Source: Taeniopygia guttata (lineage: Eukaryota > Chordata > Aves > Passeriformes > Estrildidae). From it: 64,000 nucleotides of DNA. Made by a program: the position numbers and the translations under genes. Where the stretch lies: assembly GCF_048771995.1 (NCBI RefSeq), contig NC_133060.1, positions 3,839,501 to 3,903,500 on the forward strand, written 5' to 3'. The notes beneath the pieces are model-generated. The model was given only the letters and a program-made list of their open reading frames with translations, had not been told where the DNA came from and did not search any database. How positions within the stretch are numbered: position 1 is the stretch's first letter; each line of letters starts with the position of its first letter. Positions 33,789 to 44,100 of this stretch are shown here, piece after piece.

Positions 33789-36283
33789 TCAGGAGCTCTG
33801 CGGGCAGAGAAAAGGGGGTGACACCGGGCTGGGGGCCCCGGGGGAGCACACACACTCTGGGGGAGGGAGACACGACCCCCGGGGGCCCCCCTGACCTTCT
33901 TGTGCAGGTAGAAGCCGAGCCCCAGCCCCAGGAAGACGAAGCCCAACACGAAGCCCCCAATCCCTGTCAGCATCTTGCTGTGGGCAGTGTCCGGCAGCAT
34001 CTCTGGGGGGTCCGCAGAGATCAGGACCCCCCAAAACCTCTCACAGACACCCCAAGCCCCTCCAAGCACCCTCACACCCCTCCAACCCACCCAAGACCCC
34101 ATGAGATCTCTTTCCACTCCCCATCCAACCTCCCTAATTACCACCCAAGTCCCCTCCCCATCCCTCCAGGACCCTAAACCCCCTCCCAGTTGACACCCAT
34201 TTCCCAATGATCCCCCAAACGTTTTCCCAGTCCCTTCCCAGTCCCACCAGGACTCACCAACATCACTGTCAGTAGATTGAAGCACATTCAACTCCCATCC
34301 CAGCCCCCTTTTACATCCCCAAACTGCTTCCAGCCCCTCCAGCTCCATCAGACACCCTTCCAGTTACATCCAGCACCACCAGGATGTTTCCTCTCAGTAG
34401 CCACCAGGAAACCCCTAACTGCATCCCAGTCTTCCCAGTATCCTCCAAACCTCTTCTCTGCCCTCCCAGGCCATCCAAACCCTTCTCCCAGTTACGCCCT
34501 GCCTCCCTCAAACTTCCTCCCAATTACTCCCAGTTACTACCAACTCCATTCTCAGTCTCCCCAGTCCCACTCCCTGTTCCCCAGTGCTGTGGGGGCCAGG
34601 CTGTACCCCAGTGCCGGCTCAGGGGGTGCTCCAGGCTGACGTGCTCCACCTGGCAGGTGTAGGTGAGCCCGGCCCGGGTTGGGGTTTCCAGCAGCACCAG
34701 GAGCTGGTAGGTCCAGTCCCCGCTGGGGAAAATGTCGGTGGCCACCACAGAGAGCTCCTGCTGGCCCTGGAACCACCTCACCTGGATTTGGGCAGGGTAG
34801 AAATCCAGCACGGAGCAGAGCAGGCGGCCGGGGCCGGGTTGGGAGCTCGAGGGCACCAGCGAGATGGACACGCTGGGGGACACTGGGAGAGAGCGGGGAC
34901 ACTGGAATAAGATCCAGGTAAAATGGGAGACACGGGGAGGGGAGGGGGGAAGGGGTGGGGGGGCTCGGGTAACATTGAGAGGGATTGGGGAGGGACTAAA
35001 AGGGGGATGGAGAATGCTGGGAGGGCACTGGGAGAGAGGATGGAAGTCTGGGAGTGGACTAAGGACTGGGAATGGAATGGGAATGAACAGAGAGGGACTG
35101 GGAAGGAAGGGACTCCCTGGCACTGGGAGGGATTTCAGTGGCACTGGGAGGAACTGGGAATGAAGTGCGCGGCACCGGGAGGAACTGGGAATGAAGTGCG
35201 TGGCACTGGGAGGAACTGGGAATGAAGTGCGCGGCACCGGGAGGAACTGGGAATGAAGTGCGCGGCACCGGGAGGAACTGGGAATGAAGTGCGCGGCACT
35301 GGGAGGAACTGGGAATGAAGTGCGCGGCACTGGGAGGCCGAGTCCAGTGCGGAGCACTCGGCGCTGCGGGTCTGCCTGGCAACTGATGAGTCATCAGAGG
35401 GGCGCGATCTGATTGGCTGGCAGGCGGCAGCACCACGCCAGGCTGAGATGGACAGCCGGGAGGCACTGGGAGAGACTGGGATGGACTGGGAGAGATAGGG
35501 AAAGGTCCGGGGGCACTGCGGGGTGAGCAAGAGGCCACGGGGATGGGCACAGGAAGGGCTGACACGTATGGGGTTATTCCAAGGGAGGTTTTGAGGGGCT
35601 CTAGGGTCATTGCCGCTGTCCCGCGCTCACCTCTGCGCTCCGCGAGGAACGAGGTGGACAACTCGTAGTTGTGCCGGCAGTGTCTGTCCACCGCAGCCCG
35701 TCTGTATTCCATCCATTCCAGGTTGCTGTTCCAGTACCCGGCAACCTGCTCCCCATACGGCGTGTCCCCTACAAAGTGCCCCACGTCGCTGTCGAAGTGC
35801 ACGTACTGCTCCCGGTTGTAGATGAACCTCTTCACGAACCTCACCCGCTGGGTGCCGTTAATGAAGTGACACTCGGACTTAACCATCTCCTGGAACACTC
35901 CTGTGTGTGCAGGACACAAGTCAGAGGGTGCCCCGCCAGCAGCCCCCAGCACCCCGCAGAAAACCACGAGCTCAGAGGCCCACCCCGGACACCCACTCTG
36001 TACCCCTTTTCCCCACGTGCAACCCTTCGTGGGCTTTCTTCCCGCGGTCCCTCTGCCTCTTTTCCACTCTCCTCCCATAACTCCCCAGTCAGCAGCACCA
36101 CCCCCCACATCACTTTGAGGGTCCCACCTTCCCCTTGTCCCTGCACGCCCCACCGTTCCCACCCTCCCAACACTTCCCTTTCCGCCCCTCCTGCTCACCC
36201 GAGAGCTCCGCGTCCGCCCCTGAGGCGGCTCCCAGCAGCACCAGTGCCGCCAGCAGGGCCCGAGCTGCCGCCACACGGCCCAT
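33789..36283 (-). CDS. MHC class II beta chain, complete
   Basis: A type I membrane glycoprotein that pairs with a class II alpha chain on antigen-presenting cells and presents exogenous peptides to CD4 T cells. Exon 1, 36,283-36,199: signal peptide MGRVAAARALLAALVLLGAA... Exon 2, 35,900-35,631 (270 nt): beta-1 domain with cysteines in SECHF and DRHCRHNYE and an NGT glycosylation site. Exon 3, 34,882-34,607 (276 nt): Ig-like beta-2 domain with LLCSVLDFYP and YTCQVEHVSLE. Exon 4, 34,002-33,896: connecting peptide and glycine-rich membrane helix (GIGGFVLGFVFLGLGLGF) ending HKK. Exon 5, 33,797-33,789: Ser-Ser-stop. All introns are GT-AG and all junctions keep phase, giving 248 aa. Exon 3 is 6 nt shorter than the 282 nt usual for the family: two residues are absent between QQELS and VVATD. 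Intron 2 holds a second S-X-Y-like module and a 31-bp minisatellite. It is probably functional. The alpha chain is not in the window. Confidence 0.93.
35115..35336. repeat. 31-bp minisatellite in class II beta intron 2
   Basis: About six to seven copies of a unit written GGAACTGGGAATGAAGTGCG plus CGGCAC(T/C)GGGA, almost identical to each other. It abuts the promoter-like module at 35,340-35,430. On the - strand it gives a false Ser/Pro-rich frame that continues exon 3. Confidence 0.9.
35340..35430 (+). promoter_or_regulatory. Second class II S-X-Y-like module, in intron 2
   Basis: X1 CCTGGCAACTGATG (35,375-35,388), X2 TGAGTCATCAG (35,387-35,397) and Y CTGATTGGCT (35,409-35,418). The start of X1 to the start of Y is 34 bp, the spacing of classical MHC class II promoters bound by RFX, CREB/ATF and NF-Y with CIITA. 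The module reads on the + strand, antisense to the host gene. Flanking text (GAGTCCAGTGCGGAGCACTC, then GGCGCTGCGGG) is homologous to the gene's own upstream region at 36,363-36,395, so this is a duplicated promoter segment. Confidence 0.75.
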
Positions 36284-36393
36284 GGCCAGCGCCGGGCAGG
36301 GTCTGACTCCTCCTCCCTCCCCAAATTCCCCTGGCGGGGGGCGCTGGGGCGAGGGCGGGGGTGGAGTCCAGGTGAGGAGCTCTGGGCGCTGCG

Positions 36394-36443
36394 GGACCGC
36401 CGGCAACTGGGGAGTCATCAGCGCCGCGGGCTCTGATTGAACC
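36394..36443 (+). promoter_or_regulatory. Class II S-X-Y-like promoter module, reversed
   Basis: S-like GGACC (36,394), X1 GCCGGCAACTGGGG (36,399-36,412), X2 GAGTCATCAG (36,412-36,421) and Y CTGATTG (36,433-36,439), with the same 34-bp X1-Y spacing. It lies about 110-160 bp upstream of the start codon of the - strand class II beta gene, as expected for its promoter, but the motifs read on the + strand, pointing away from that gene. Conserved CCCAGCGCCCCCCGCCAGGG and GAATTTGGGGAGGG elements lie between the module and the start. A bidirectional promoter or a reversed module are both possible. Confidence 0.7.
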
Positions 36444-36714
36444 GATATTGTTTGTACCTCTCTGAGAGGCTGAGGAGAGGTGGGGGAGGTGGAAGAAGAA
36501 CCGGGAGCGATCCCGCCCCGAGCACCGGCACAGGGGCAACAGACCCATCCTGGGCACAGGGAGGGAATTTATTACCAACCAAACCACGGCAGCACAAGGA
36601 AAAGGGAAAGAAATCTCTCCAACAACTCCTCCCCACCCAACAGGGATCACCAGGAACCAGGACCAAGGATTACCAGGGCTGTGCCCAACGAGGGTCACCG
36701 GGGATCATCCAACA

Positions 36715-37120
36715 CGGATCCTCCCATGGGGGATGGAGCTGCAGCAGCGCACAGAGCTCTTTCCACACTCAGGACACTCGTAGGGCCTCTCCCAGGTGTG
36801 GATGCGCTGGCAGGTGATGAGCTTGGAGCTCCAGCTGAAGCTCTTCCCACACTCCCCACACTCGCAAGGCCAAGTGCCGGTGTGGATCTTGTGGTCCTTA
36901 ATGTGGTGGGAGTTCTAGCTGAAGCTCTGCCCACATTTCAAGAACTTGCAGGGCTGTTCCCTGAGGTGGATCCTGCGATGGGTGACCAGGTCAGACTTCC
37001 ATATGAAGTTCTTCCCACATTCCAAGCACCAACAAGGATGTTCCTTGGTTTGGATCTTCTGGTGCTGGACCAGGTGGGGGCTCTGGCTGAAGTTCATTCC
37101 ACATTCCAAGCACTTGTAGG
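36715..37120 (-). pseudogene. C2H2 zinc-finger pseudogene, 4 to 5 fingers (-)
   Basis: Fingers read leftwards from 37,109: CLECGMNFSQSPHLVQHQKI, CLECGKNFIWKSDLVTHRRI, then a finger cut by TAG (QSFS stop), then an intact finger [14 protein letters not shown], ending in the family's PHGRI tail. A histidine is lost in HQKIQTKE. The 5' part is removed where an LTR-like block starts at 37,121. It lies upstream of the intact class II beta gene in the same orientation. Confidence 0.8.
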
Positions 37121-37709
37121 GTGTCTCAGTTTGAGAGACGATTTAAAAGAGGACACTGTGGAGTGAGTGTTGTCCCCTCTACAGGGTTCTAATAATCCCT
37201 TTCCACCAATAGGAAATTAAAATTTAAATAGATGAAAGTGAAAAAAAAAAAACCTCCAACAGTTTATTAACAAACAGAATGACCACAGGGCAAGGGAAAT
37301 GTAAGCCAAGGAATCTCAGAAAACGGGAAGCTGGACAGGACAAACACAGATCTGAACCAATGTGGTTAATCAAACCTTCTCCCCTTATTTGAGATAAGAT
37401 GGTAGTTTATATAAGCTTCTACATAGTTTACAGATTACAAAGGCACTCTGATTGGCAAGCTAACATTGTTTCCCTTTTCTTTAAGGTGGCCAAACTTTTC
37501 ACACTGCAGCTCTACTCTAATTCATGCTCGGATAGCTCATTACTTTGTAGTTACCTTAACAGAATTTCTGACTGCGCTACAACTGAATTCTCACTGCATC
37601 AAAGGCTTTGAGGCCCCACCAAGGCCGCTTATCAGGGCTTAGTCTGAGTGGGTAGCTCAAACCTCATTCCAAACATAAATCATGACCTCTCTCTCTCAGA
37701 AATTCTGTA
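37121..37709 (-). mobile_element. LTR-like ERV remnant (-)
   Basis: It begins TGTCTCAG immediately after finger-coding text and ends near CTGTAACA at 37,709 (inverted ends agree at 6 of 8 bases). The - strand carries AATAAAC near 37,262. The right flank is not zinc-finger sequence, so this is one end of a larger or rearranged insertion. No target-site duplication is visible. Confidence 0.55.
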
Positions 37710-38260
37710 ACAGGGGGAAAAAAAAAAAAAGGTAAATAAATGCTAGATATTAAATTGTCAGACCTTATCCCCCACATGTGCTGTTAGACAAAAGACCCAA
37801 AATGCCAGAGAAATCCCCGCTCATGACAGCCGGCTTCTGGATCCCAGGGAAGAACCAACCAGGGGCTATCCTGAAGGAGATGGAAGCCCGGGGCTTGCAC
37901 GGTGAAGCAGCGGGGCTGCAGCCTCGGGTTTCTCTCTTTTGGAGCCTTCGTTTGCATGAAGGTTTAAGGCACTTGACTGGCCCATGACAGCTCTGTCCAG
38001 GCTGGCTCCTTTTGCTTGAGGGGTGTGCACTTCACTTAGGTCTATTATGGTACATAGAGTACCCTATTTCTTATAACTACCCTTTTAACCCCTTTTACCA
38101 TAACCAAACTAACAGTATATGCTTAACAATTATCAACTATTTTACAACCATTTCTAACCTATTTTTAACACCTGGCCCAAAAAAGCTTTTCAGGCAAACA
38201 GGAAACCACGGTGCACAGAGAGAGCTGAGGAAAGCCAAATCAGCTAGACACCAGTACAGT
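37710..38260. other. Unassigned, probably ERV-derived
   Basis: It lies between two LTR-like blocks and starts with GGGGGAAAAAAAAAAAAA. No gag, pol or env motif is recognisable in any frame. The stretch 38,090-38,170 is A/C/T-rich. Confidence 0.35.
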
Positions 38261-38909
38261 TGTTAGGGGTTGGGTTTTTAAATTTTCTTTCCTTTTTACT
38301 TGTGGATTTTTTTCCCATTGAGTTTCTAAGAAGCACTAATGGCCGGGTGCTTAAGATAGTGGGGAGGAGGAACTCCTCTAGTTTTCTGGGGAGTTTCCAG
38401 TGGAGGGTGGGCAGGACAGGACAGAGATACAAGAATAGAGGCAGGAAAAAAGACGAGGACTGTGTAGTTGGGGATGCTCTATCTGCTGGGCTTCCCAGAA
38501 GGAAGGTCAGACCTGTTGCTTGGAGAATGGAATTCGCTGCCACCACCAGAACCCAGCGGGGAGCCTTTCTTCTGCTGCTGGGCCCCGCATGGCCCTGCCC
38601 TTGCCCTGCCAGGACATCCCACAGGTTCCAGCTATTGCTGCAGAGTTTCTTATACATCTCCCCCACCGCCAGACTGCACCAAAGGGGAAAGTGCCGCGGC
38701 CGGAAGGCCGGGACTGGGCTCCTGTTCTGTTTGCTGTTCGTGCCGTAGCTGTTGCTGTTTCTTTGCTTTATTATACACACTAGTAAAGAACTGCTCTTCC
38801 TATTCCCATATCTTTGCCTGAGAGTCCCTTGATTTCAAAATTCCAGTAACTCAGAGGGAGGGGGTTTACATTCTCCATTCCAAGGAAGGCTTTTCTGCCT
38901 TCCCTAGCA
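38261..38909 (+). mobile_element. LTR, ERVL-like, 649 bp
   Basis: It begins TGTTAGGGGTTGGG and ends CCTAGCA (inverted ends agree at 6 of 7 bases). Near the 3' end, TTTGCTTTATTATACACACT is followed by the segment CAGAGGGAGGGGGTTTACAT that typifies songbird ERVL LTR ends. The flanks do not show a matching 5-bp duplication, so it may be one LTR of a rearranged element. Confidence 0.7.
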
Positions 38910-39574
38910 GAAACCTGTCTTGTAAACCAAGACAGCAGTGAAAAAGGAGTCTCTCCCCACCTGGTCCCAGGCTCCCAGGCTTAAAAATACAATAATCATT
39001 CTTTGGGCACAAAGCAGAGACCATGGAAAGTACCATCACAATAATTCACTCCAAGACATTTGTATCTACAATAATCACAGGTATCTATCTATCTATAAAA
39101 GCATATACTGAACTCTGGATACAGCAACTCTGGATACAATGTGCAGCTAGGACAGGAGTGAAGAGGCTGAACAGAGACTAGGGGAGATGTGGAATGCACA
39201 GACAGAGCAAACCCTCCAAATGCTTTAACCTGATTCCCAGCTTTTCTGTGTTTCAAGGGTTTTGACTGCTGGATTTGAAAGAACTAAGATCTCACCATGA
39301 AAAGCAGAGCAATCTGGAGCCAAACACTGCTGTTGGAGTCAGAATCTGGACTTGTCACATACCAGATCTGAAAATATATTGAATAGAAAATGTCCACAAT
39401 ATTTTCCAGCCAATCCGTCCTCACACATAACAAAAAGCGATTTACCTTTTAAAAGGTAAAAAATGCAAACTGAACATTAAAAATGCTCCCTCATAGAAAC
39501 TGATGTTCGGAAAATACAGAATAATGAAAGCGTCTAGAAGAACGTGCTGTCATTTCTCAGGTATTCTCCAGCTC
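38910..39574. other. Unassigned spacer
   Basis: A/T-rich sequence with a short (TATC)n run at 39,083-39,098. No gene, RNA or recognisable mobile element is seen. It ends at the target-site duplication of the next LTR. Confidence 0.4.
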
Positions 39575-39578
39575 AGTG

Positions 39579-40255
39579 TGAAACGAAAGATTTTCCAGAG
39601 ATCACTTGAGCTAACAAAATGAATGTATCAAAAATGAATGTATCAAAAATGAATGTATCAAAAATGAATATATCAAAAATGAATGTATCATGTTTGTAGA
39701 ATCATGTGTTGAATTTTAAGAAACCTCTGCACAGAAAGGCATAGGAAAGAAAAACAAAGATCTCTAAAGCTTCTTGCAAAAAGACAAATACCGGAAAGGA
39801 CCAGGAATGCCAAGACTTCAGACAAGGAAGCCCTCTGTCTCCAACATGTCAAGGATGATGGACTTATCCAGATAGGAGAGCAAAGGACCAAAAGCGCAAG
39901 CGCAAAGGAGAAGAGTTCAAAAGTTCAATGCAGAGGAAGATGATGGTTTGTGCCTCAAAGACCACCAGGGACCCCCATAAAAGCCCCCACAAAAAACTAC
40001 GCATGCCCAGAAGGGCGTGGACCTATTTAGCATGAGAGGCGAAGACAGGCGGGGCCAGGGGTTGAATATGCATAGAAAAGTTGTGTAATGTATTGCATAT
40101 GGAACACCTTTGTGAATAAAGTCGGGGGGCAAACTTCAGCTCGGGGCACAAGATTTCGGAGAGTGATCTCACTTGTGCCGGGCGCTTTCATACATACCCA
40201 CTTCATAAATACATTGAGTTGTGGAGTCTATTTATTTATTCTGCATATCGCTTCA
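39579..40255 (+). mobile_element. Solo LTR, 677 bp, 4-bp duplication AGTG
   Basis: The ends are TGAAACGAAAG and CGCTTCA. The AGTG duplication is at 39,575-39,578 and 40,256-40,259. It has four to five 15-bp repeats of TGAATGTATCAAAAA near the start and AATAAAGTCGGGG near 40,117. It is the same family as 12,814-13,489, from which it differs by only scattered substitutions and one or two short gaps, so both insertions look fairly recent. Confidence 0.9.
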
Positions 40256-40259
40256 AGTG

Positions 40260-40790
40260 CCAGCTCAGAGCTGGGCTTTGTCTCCCAGGTGCCCAAGTCC
40301 CTGGAGCAGCCTCTCCCGGCTTTCCAGCCCGGCTTTGCCCCAGCTGTGCCCCGGGCAGGCACTCGGTGTTTCTGTGGTGCCCCTGCCCCACTCAGCTCCT
40401 CGTGCCCTGCAAAGGCACCCCTGGGTGTCACTGACCGAGGCAGGGGCGAGCCCTGGGGCCGGGCCGAGCCCTGAGGGACACGGAGCCACTGCCCACAAGG
40501 CCCCGGCACGTCCGGCCGGCCGATCCCTCCTGCCCCGACCAGCCCCAGGGCTCTGCAGCACAGGGCTGGGGCTGTCCCCTGGGTCCGTGCCAAAGCCTCC
40601 CAGGGCTCTGGGCACCGCAGGGGCTACGAGGCCACAAGTCCGGGGCTGCTCCGTGCCTGCTCCACTCTGTCCCTCTGTTGTTGGGTGCCAGCTGTGGCCC
40701 TTTGTGAATGGGCCCGTGTCAGAGCCCTCGGTGACTGGGACATTGTGGTGCTGTCATGAATGAGAGTGTTTGAGATTGCTTAAAAATCAG
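40260..40790. other. GC-rich spacer
   Basis: GC-rich text open in several frames with no recognised domain. In style it resembles 1,850-2,700 and 61,230-61,660, but I could not align them reliably. No RNA gene is seen. Confidence 0.35.
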
Positions 40791-40835
40791 TGGCAAGCGC
40801 ACGAACAAAAGTCAGATTTAATATCAAGCTGTTAG

Positions 40836-41110
40836 GTTGAGTTGTTAAAACTGAAGATTGTGGACAAAGACTCTCTAACTAGCCAAAGTTAGAAAGTGGT
40901 ATGTTTATTAAACATGTCACCAGTGGGTGGCACAGGGGTCATCCCCGAAAGGCATGACCTCACCACACAAGGTTCTTTTTATTTATTTCCCAAAATAATA
41001 CATATTCATAACCCCAGCACCTTCCATCTTCACTCTGTATTAAACTGAGTTTATTAGTCCTTCACACATACACAGTTCTTCTCTTGAATTGGACCCGTGG
41101 GCTTGAATTG
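40836..41110 (-). mobile_element. LTR-like block (-), partner of 44,101
   Basis: The segment GACAAAGACTCTCTAACTAG...CACCAGTGGGTGGCACAG...ATTTCCCAAAATA...TCACACATACACA is repeated almost line by line at 44,125-44,350. On the - strand, TTTAATAAAC is followed by CTTTCTAACTTTGGC, the arrangement also seen in the + strand LTR at 11,462-12,125. It may be the 3' LTR of a - oriented ERV whose other LTR is at 44,101. Confidence 0.7.
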
Positions 41111-41249
41111 AGTCGGCTTGTCTTAGGAGGTGGAATAAGAGCTGGAACTGGAGTTGAGGTTAATAACCATCCCAAATTTGCTTCCCCCACCAGCCCCCCT
41201 TGCTTTCTACAGAGTGGTCCAAACTGATCCCCCAACTCTTGTTCTAGTG

Positions 41250-41606
41250 ACTCAGCTGGGTGTACTTGTCTGGGTGTGCGCAGCGTTGATTTATGGAGCA
41301 TGCACTACAATGCTGATTCAGCCTCCCCCTGCTAGCCTCAGTATCTTTTTCCAGGGCCAGTACCAAGGGGTCAGAGAGGACCCTAATTCCACAGTCCCTC
41401 TGCCACACAAGGTGGCTCTGGAGGAAGAAAAACATGTCAGCAAACTCAATTATTTCAGTTTTTGCTCCCATCTCAAAAATAACATAAGCTGTAACAAAGT
41501 CTCATCATGTAGAGTTCCAGATGGGGGACACCTGACCCCCTCTTCAAGCCTATAAAGACACCACCACTGTGTGGAAAATTTCACAAGGGTGTCAGGGTCA
41601 ACTTGT
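41250..41606 (-). mobile_element. ERV gag (matrix-like) fragment
   Basis: Two overlapping - strand frames carry matrix-domain text typical of gammaretrovirus-like gag. One has DTLVKFSTQWW and ETLLQLMLFLRWEQK; the next, after a frame change near 41,455, has ADMFFFLQSH, WQRDCGI and SDPLVLALEK. The fragment begins directly at the end of an LTR-like sequence (41,607) without a proper leader or start, and it ends before the LTR at 41,110. No capsid, pol or env follows. It is a remnant and not functional. Confidence 0.6.
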
Positions 41607-42300
41607 CGGGACCCCAACCGTGTGAAAATCCTTTTCCTAGCCCACGCAGCCAAAGAAGGAGCCTGGCATGGGTTTGATTGCGTTTTCAAGGTTGTTTATT
41701 TCTTCTTATCTATAACATTCTTTCTCTGACCTGGCGAGGTCTGTCCAGAAAGGAAGCCACGGCCACCTGCCTCAAGCCTCACGCGGGTCCCACACTATGT
41801 ACTCAAAACTACGTGTCATATGTTTATAATTTCTTTACCAATACCTATGATCTATGTTAGAATCTCTACCTTGAACCAATAGAAAAGTGTCACCATCACA
41901 CCAAGACATAGAGGACAAGACAAAGGAGAAGAAGGCTAGGACATGCCCAAATTCCTCCATCTTGAGCCCCTGAATTATATTCTAAAAACCCCAATTTTGT
42001 ACTTTTCCACCCTGTGTTAATTCAAATATCACACTACTCAAACCTTTGTGGCTTGTAATTCTTCAAAGTTGGCAGTTTTTTACACAGGTTAAAATCAAAG
42101 CCACAGGTGTTTTTGACTTCTTGCCAAGGTCTCTGAGACCCCTGCCAGGGTCTTGAGAGAGCCAGGGCAGCCAGAGGAATGTCCTGGACTCCAACACAAG
42201 GGTCTTTTTTTTTTTTTCTATGCCACCATACCCTACTAGTTCTTTCCAGTGTGCCAAAATACACCCTAAAGGACTACTTTTAGGGATCTCTACTCTGTTT
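41607..42300 (-). mobile_element. LTR-like sequence (-)
   Basis: Read on the - strand the block ends GGGGTCCCGACA at 41,607, with AATAAACAACC near 41,695. TATA- and CCAAT-like text (ATAGATCATAGG, ATTGGTTCAAGG) is upstream. The far border, around 42,250-42,300 near a T-run, is a guess. It is fused directly to the gag remnant on its left. Confidence 0.5.
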
Positions 42301-44100
42301 GCTTCCCATCACTCCCCTTCTCCTTAACAAAACCAACACCCTACTCCAATCCTTATTATCTCCTTTGCTTCTTGTCTCACTTCCACCCAAACCTGGTGTC
42401 ACAGATTTGTACAGTCCTTTCCCAGTCTCCTTCTCACACAGCTCACTGCTCAGGTACTAAATGTGACTTTCCACACACCAGCTTTAAAATCTTTGGCTCT
42501 AAAGCAGGTCGATCCAGGACCTATCGACACTGGGCACATTCTCTGTACCGGTTAGCAGAAGAACAGAAATAACGTCCTGCACAAATCTTACACTGCAGTA
42601 ACAGCCACGCATATGCCAACTTCTAGATGCACCAAAAGCTGCAGGAAAACTCCCACAAATACAAGCTATTCTATCCATTCCTCCTTGGCTTTCTCGATTC
42701 TCCACAGTCTGTGGCTCCCAATCCAAAACCACTAGTCCCCCAGCAGATGTCTGATATAAACCTTGTAAATATACTCTCTCACTTCCCCTGTCTATCCACC
42801 AGTTTACTGAGTTCACAAACTTCCACAAGTCGAGCCCAAACCACTGAGGCAAAGAAATTTCCTCTATCCATCTTGCCAGATTAGCAGACCAAAACTACCC
42901 CTATTATGATTCTAGCAATCAGCATCTACAAGCACAATCTCCATACTGAAAATCACAAGTAAATTCTTATCAAAGGCTTTTAATTTTTCTTGCCGAACTG
43001 GCCCTGTCCTTTGACTGTCCCCAGTTTACTTCTAAATGTTCATGTCTCAGCTCTCAAAAATTAATCAACTCTCTCAAACAAACCAATTTTACCACTTCAC
43101 ACTCAACATGTGCTACACTTTTGACACAAGATGTCAGTGTTGCCTCAAACATACACCACAGCTCCAAACACGACTACCACATATACTCACATATAAACAA
43201 AATCTTTCAAGCAATCTAACAATATCACAATCTTATTATTCCCATGGGAAACACTACACTAAAGCACTCAACCTCTATATTTCAAATTACAGAAACAGCT
43301 GAACAGCAAAGCGCTGCCCCTATAATTTCTGAGTCTGAACCCTTTTAACATGAACACCGGGTGTTACTGTAAATTCTGTCCCGGTAACCAAAGCACACAC
43401 ACAGACACACAGACACATGCACACACACACACAGACACAAAATCACCGCAGAGAGGGGATTTTATTAAGGATCATGAACCCCACTCCCTTTGGTTTTCCC
43501 CAGCCATTTCAGTTGCCCGAAAACGGAACCATGGGTCCAAACTCCCACTTTGAGTCATGCTAACAGGACGTCTCAACAAACACTCTCACAATCATTCTCA
43601 CGGTCCGGACACATTCACAATAGCATAACAACTTTAGACCAGGACTTGCCCTTACTACTGCTAGCTCCAAATTGCTAGCAAACTGAGCCCTATACAGCAG
43701 AACAAATGACAAAATCCCTTTCTGTCAGCAACAAAAGCCCGAACTTGGTAGAATAATTTAGCAACTCTTTCCACTGACAACCAGATTTCAACTGCAACTT
43801 CAGCTTGCAAGCACACTCCAGAGGCACAAATTGCATGTGGGATGTCCTCCATGACTTACCAAATGACCTTTCCTGACCATGTGTACACCTTACAGGTCAC
43901 TGGTTTAAACTGTTTCAATTTTTAAACATACCATTTTGTCTGGAGATTTAGTAGTCAGGGGTCCTTGTCTGCTGCTGGATGAACAGTGCAGCCAGCTGAG
44001 CCCATTCTTGCAGGAATATCCCAGGGGCGCCCCAGGGGGGACCATGACCAGGGCTGGTCCCACAGCCGAGCAGAGTCTCCTCCTAGCTTGGCTCACCAAT
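42301..44100. other. Degraded ERV interior or spacer, AC-rich
   Basis: A/C/T-rich sequence with many stops in every frame and no recognised domain. A short (AC)n microsatellite with ACAGACAC variants lies at 43,391-43,437. At 44,085-44,100, just outside the LTR-like block, the - strand reads ATTGGTGAGCCAAGC, a possible primer-binding-site position, but it matches no tRNA end I know. Confidence 0.35.

Noticed and set aside
34524-35357. A 277-codon - strand frame read as one protein
   Set aside because: It joins the intron 2 minisatellite to exon 3 of the class II beta gene. The splice sites at 34,882 and 35,631 explain the real exon.
38261-38909. Open frames of 117-178 codons as genes
   Set aside because: They lie wholly within an ERVL-like LTR with recognisable ends and differ on both strands.
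44085-44100. Retroviral primer-binding site
   Set aside because: TGGTGAGCCAAG on the - strand is correctly placed next to an LTR-like end but matches no tRNA 3' end I can name. It is kept only as a remark.
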